Below are positions 61,519 to 64,000 of a DNA stretch of 64,000 nt, piece by piece. The notes under the pieces were generated by a model. The model did not search any database, was not told the DNA's origin, and saw nothing but the letters and a program-made list of their open reading frames with translations. Source of the DNA: Tectiglobus sp965223355 (GTDB taxonomy: Bacteria; Pseudomonadota; Alphaproteobacteria; Rhizobiales; Hyphomicrobiaceae); assembly GCA_965223355.1 (NCBI GenBank), contig CBDCWE010000003.1, positions 3,100,001-3,164,000 on the forward strand, read 5' to 3'. A program made the translations under genes and the position numbers. Positions within the stretch are counted from its first letter, which is position 1. Every line of letters starts with the position of its first letter.

Positions 61519-62316
61519 CTACTTTTGGGTCTTGATCTGAGCCAGTTTCGGGCTGGCGGGACGATGGTTTCGTGTCGGTGAAATGGAGCTGCGAATGGCA
61601 TTTGCCGATGTGCTCAATAGATTGCCGGCTTCGCCCTCGCGACCCTGAAGGCGAAGCACGAGTGCGAGGTTTTGGCGAACCTTTTTGTTGGCCATCGGCA
61701 TCTGGTTTGCCTTGCGCAGCAGCGCCTCGGCATGTTTGAGATCGCCAGTTGCAGCTTTTGCCATTGCAAGGTTGTTGAGGACGGTCGGATTGCCCGGTGC
61801 CAGCTTGAGCGCGCGATTGAACTGGCGTGTTGCCTCATTGTATTTGCCCTGCTGAGCCAGGGCGGCCCCGCGCGCGGATACCGTGCGCCAATCCGGCTGT
61901 TCGGGCTTGTCGGCCCTGGATAGGATCTTCGAAGCGAGTGAGGCATGGCCGTTTGCCAGTGCGGTGCGCCCGTAAACGGATGTAAATTCCGGATCCTTGG
62001 CGTGATAAACCGAAGATGCGCGCAGGACGGCAAGGGCGCGCTGCTTCTGACCGCTATCCGTCAGCGCTTTGGCATAGTCGATGATCGTGCGCTTGTCGCG
62101 CGGATTGGCGGCATAGCGGCGGGCGAGATGGTCTACCGCTTCGGCGGAGTCCTTGAATTGTCGAGGCGAAACGTCTTGATCAAGCGAACTCGTTTCGAGA
62201 AGGTCGCCACCACTGCCTTGGGCGCATGCACCAAGTGCCAGGACCGATGAAACCGCCAGGAGTAGGCGCGGCAGACGGCCTGCCCGGAACTGCTTGCGCG
62301 ACAGTCCGTCGATCAT
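61519..62316 (-). CDS. TPR lipoprotein, TadD-like
   Basis: 265 residues. Lipobox-type signal LLLAVSSVLALGACAQ, then tetratricopeptide repeats from about 60 to 225 (AVDHLARRYAANPRDKRTII, NEATRQFNRALKLAPGNPTV, AEALLRKANQMPMANKKVRQ). In Tad loci a TPR lipoprotein (TadD) helps assemble the secretin; position beside the operon supports this. It is transcribed toward tadC, on the opposite strand. Confidence 0.85.
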   Translation of the reverse strand: MIDGLSRKQFRAGRLPRLLLAVSSVLALGACAQGSGGDLLETSSLDQDVSPRQFKDSAEAVDHLARRYAANPRDKRTIIDYAKALTDSGQKQRALAVLRASSVYHAKDPEFTSVYGRTALANGHASLASKILSRADKPEQPDWRTVSARGAALAQQGKYNEATRQFNRALKLAPGNPTVLNNLAMAKAATGDLKHAEALLRKANQMPMANKKVRQNLALVLRLQGREGEAGNLLSTSANAIRSSISPTRNHRPASPKLAQIKTQK

Positions 62317-62455
62317 GATAAACTCCCGTTATCAGTGGTGACGTGATTCGATTGTGGTCGTCAGTTTCTCGGACAGTGATCAATAAACCCTTAACTTTGG
62401 TAAACCGGTTCGCGGGCGTGACAGTCGATGAGCAAAATGCCGGAAGGGCCGAATA

Positions 62456-63871
62456 ATGAGCCAATTGAGATCTTCAGAGCATGTGTTCGTTGACCGGTCC
62501 GACAGCGCTGTTGCGATCCATTTGCTGCGCACACCGGCGGATCTGGAGGCCGTGCCGGGTCTCGACAGCCGACAGCGGGCGTGGATTGACGCACTGAACT
62601 TCAAGGTCGAAGCGCGCGCGTTTGCGGCCTTGCCGGACGAGGATGGCACACTGGCCGCGGTGCTGTTCGGCATTGGTGAGGGCGACAGCGGCAATCCTTG
62701 CGGGCCGGGCGAATTTCTGGTTGGCGACCTGGCCGGCAAGCTGCCGCCGGGCGATTATCGCCTGGCAACCGGTTGCGGTCAGGCCGAAGCCGCCGCCGTG
62801 GCCTGGGGTCTCGGCAGCTATACCTTCAAGCGCTACAAGAGGAGCGCCAAGGTGTCGCGGAAGCGACTGGTTATCCCCGACGGCGTCGATGGTGGACGGG
62901 TTCGCGCGATTGTGGAGGGTGTCTGGCTCGGCCGCGACATGATCAATACGCCCGCCTCAGACATGGGCCCCGACGACATCGAGCAGACCGCGCGGGCGGT
63001 TGCTGAGCGGGCCGGCGCGGCGTTCAGCGTTGTCGGCGGCGGGCAACTGCTGGTCGAGAATTTTCCGATGATCCATGCCGTCGGTCGGGCCAGCAGCCGC
63101 GAACCGCGCCTGATCGATATGCAGTGGGGGCGCGTGGACGCGCGCAAAGTGACGCTGATCGGCAAAGGCATCTGTTTTGACACCGGCGGCTTGGACATCA
63201 AGCCCGCTAGCGCCATGCTGCTCATGAAAAAGGACATGGGCGGCGCGGCCAGCGCCCTGGCGCTCGGCGAGATGATCATGCGTCTGGGGGTGGACGTGCG
63301 GCTGCGGCTGCTGCTCGCGGTTGCAGAAAACAGTATTGCCGGCAACGCCTTGCGGCCCGGTGATATTGTGCCGTCGCGGGCCGGCTTCAATGTCGAGATC
63401 GGCAACACCGATGCCGAAGGCCGCCTGGTGCTGGGCGATGCGCTGGCACTGGCGGATGAGGATCAGCCCGAGCTGGTTGCGACATTTGCGACGCTGACGG
63501 GCGCTGCACGGGTGGCGCTCGGGGCGGATCTACCGGCGATGTTTTCGACCAGTGATGAGATTGCTGGGCACATCTGCCAGACCGGTCTTGCGACGGCCGA
63601 TCCCGTGTGGCGGCTGCCGTTCTGGGCCGGTTACAACAAAAACCTCGAGTACGGCGCCGGCGACTTCAACAACGTTGCAGAGAGCGGTTTCGGTGGGGCA
63701 ATCACTGCGGCACTGTTTCTCAAGCGGTTTGTGCGCGAAGCACGCAACTATGTCCACTTCGACCTTTACGGTTGGCGCCAGGCCAACCGGCCGCTCGGGC
63801 CCAAGGGCGGCGAGCCCCACGTTGCGCGGACAATGCTGCGGGTAATCGAAGACCTCGCGCGGGCGCCGTGA
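62456..63871 (+). CDS. M17 leucyl aminopeptidase family protein
   Basis: 471 residues. The C-terminal catalytic domain has GKGICFDTGGLDIKP (metal Asp, catalytic Lys; about 236-250), MKKDMGGAASALALGEM and NTDAEGRLVLGDALALAD (metal Asp/Glu and catalytic Arg). It is a two-metal exopeptidase of the cytosol. The N-terminal domain is family-typical (CxxGxG-like APF domain is short). It is paired with an NlpC/P60 gene, a common alphaproteobacterial arrangement. Confidence 0.94.
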   Translation: MSQLRSSEHVFVDRSDSAVAIHLLRTPADLEAVPGLDSRQRAWIDALNFKVEARAFAALPDEDGTLAAVLFGIGEGDSGNPCGPGEFLVGDLAGKLPPGDYRLATGCGQAEAAAVAWGLGSYTFKRYKRSAKVSRKRLVIPDGVDGGRVRAIVEGVWLGRDMINTPASDMGPDDIEQTARAVAERAGAAFSVVGGGQLLVENFPMIHAVGRASSREPRLIDMQWGRVDARKVTLIGKGICFDTGGLDIKPASAMLLMKKDMGGAASALALGEMIMRLGVDVRLRLLLAVAENSIAGNALRPGDIVPSRAGFNVEIGNTDAEGRLVLGDALALADEDQPELVATFATLTGAARVALGADLPAMFSTSDEIAGHICQTGLATADPVWRLPFWAGYNKNLEYGAGDFNNVAESGFGGAITAALFLKRFVREARNYVHFDLYGWRQANRPLGPKGGEPHVARTMLRVIEDLARAP

Positions 63872-63922
63872 GGCCGGTCGAGCGCTGAAATCTGCGCGAC
63901 GGGCGCAACTGCGGAGATGGCG

Positions 63923-64000
63923 ATGGCTGAGCACGAGGCGCTGGACCCGCGACGGCATGCCTACCGCGATGATCTGGCAGCAAAGACACTTTTGGGCCGG
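63923..64000 (+). CDS. NlpC/P60-family protein, N-terminus only
   Basis: MAEHEALDPRRHAYRDDLAA continues to the window edge. DPRxHAYRxDLAxxxLxGR is the start of the C40 peptidases that follow M17 genes in alphaproteobacteria. GGAG at 63913-63916 is six bases before the ATG at 63923, so I prefer it to the ATG at 63917. The catalytic Cys-His region lies outside the window. Confidence 0.75.
   Translation, partial: MAEHEALDPRRHAYRDDLAAKTLLGR

Overview
The window is visibly GC-rich and gene-dense. It looks like part of an alphaproteobacterial chromosome, possibly Rhodospirillales- or Hyphomicrobiales-like; the lineage call is an inference. Supporting genes are an Atm1-type exporter, a Caulobacter-type cpa/tad pilus locus with Flp pilins, hydantoinase A/B, DUF1194 and DUF3604 proteins, an M17 peptidase next to an NlpC/P60 protein, and a plcP-agt lipid-remodelling pair behind a Pho-box-like site. 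No rRNA, tRNA, CRISPR array or prophage was seen.

Layout. 0-10 kb: housekeeping genes (cysS, meaB, an M48 protease, a LOG-like protein, a LysM protein with an Ala/Glu/Arg repeat, an Atm1-like ABC exporter). 10-23 kb: an accessory catabolic block (DUF1194, hyuA, hyuB, DUF3604, sulfatase on the minus strand; MarR regulator, a sulfatase relic, two 2-oxoglutarate oxygenase-type genes and an alpha/beta hydrolase). Six direct 11-bp repeats lie in the divergent sulfatase/MarR control region. 23-27 kb: a small secreted protein, an exonuclease-CBS-nucleotidyltransferase fusion and repeat-rich spacers. 27.7-33.8 kb: a seven-gene plus-strand cluster (MaoC-like, LLM oxidoreductase, BadH-like SDR, AliB-like acyl-CoA dehydrogenase, two enoyl-CoA hydratases, DECR-like SDR). 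It reads as a beta-oxidation-type route for a cyclic or branched acyl-CoA.

34.3-36.6 kb is a non-coding array of eight long-hairpin repeats with recent segmental duplications. After it come an orphan CoxL-like molybdopterin subunit, an MscS-like membrane protein, and an IS110 element that split a palindromic repeat; an unsplit relative of that repeat lies at 26.2 kb. 42.9-44.8 kb holds the plcP-agt pair. 45-49 kb carries a nitroreductase relic, a zinc peptidase, an esterase, an HDAC-like protein and a YdjM-like membrane protein.

49-62.3 kb is a nearly complete Tad/Flp pilus locus. On the minus strand are two TadE/G-like pseudopilins, a stand-alone secretin-N-domain protein and, at the far end, a TadD-like lipoprotein. 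On the plus strand are two flp pilins, cpaA-F, tadB and tadC. The window ends with an M17 aminopeptidase and the start of an NlpC/P60 protein. A mosaic palindromic element recurs throughout, with its complete copies placed directly at the 3' ends of genes.
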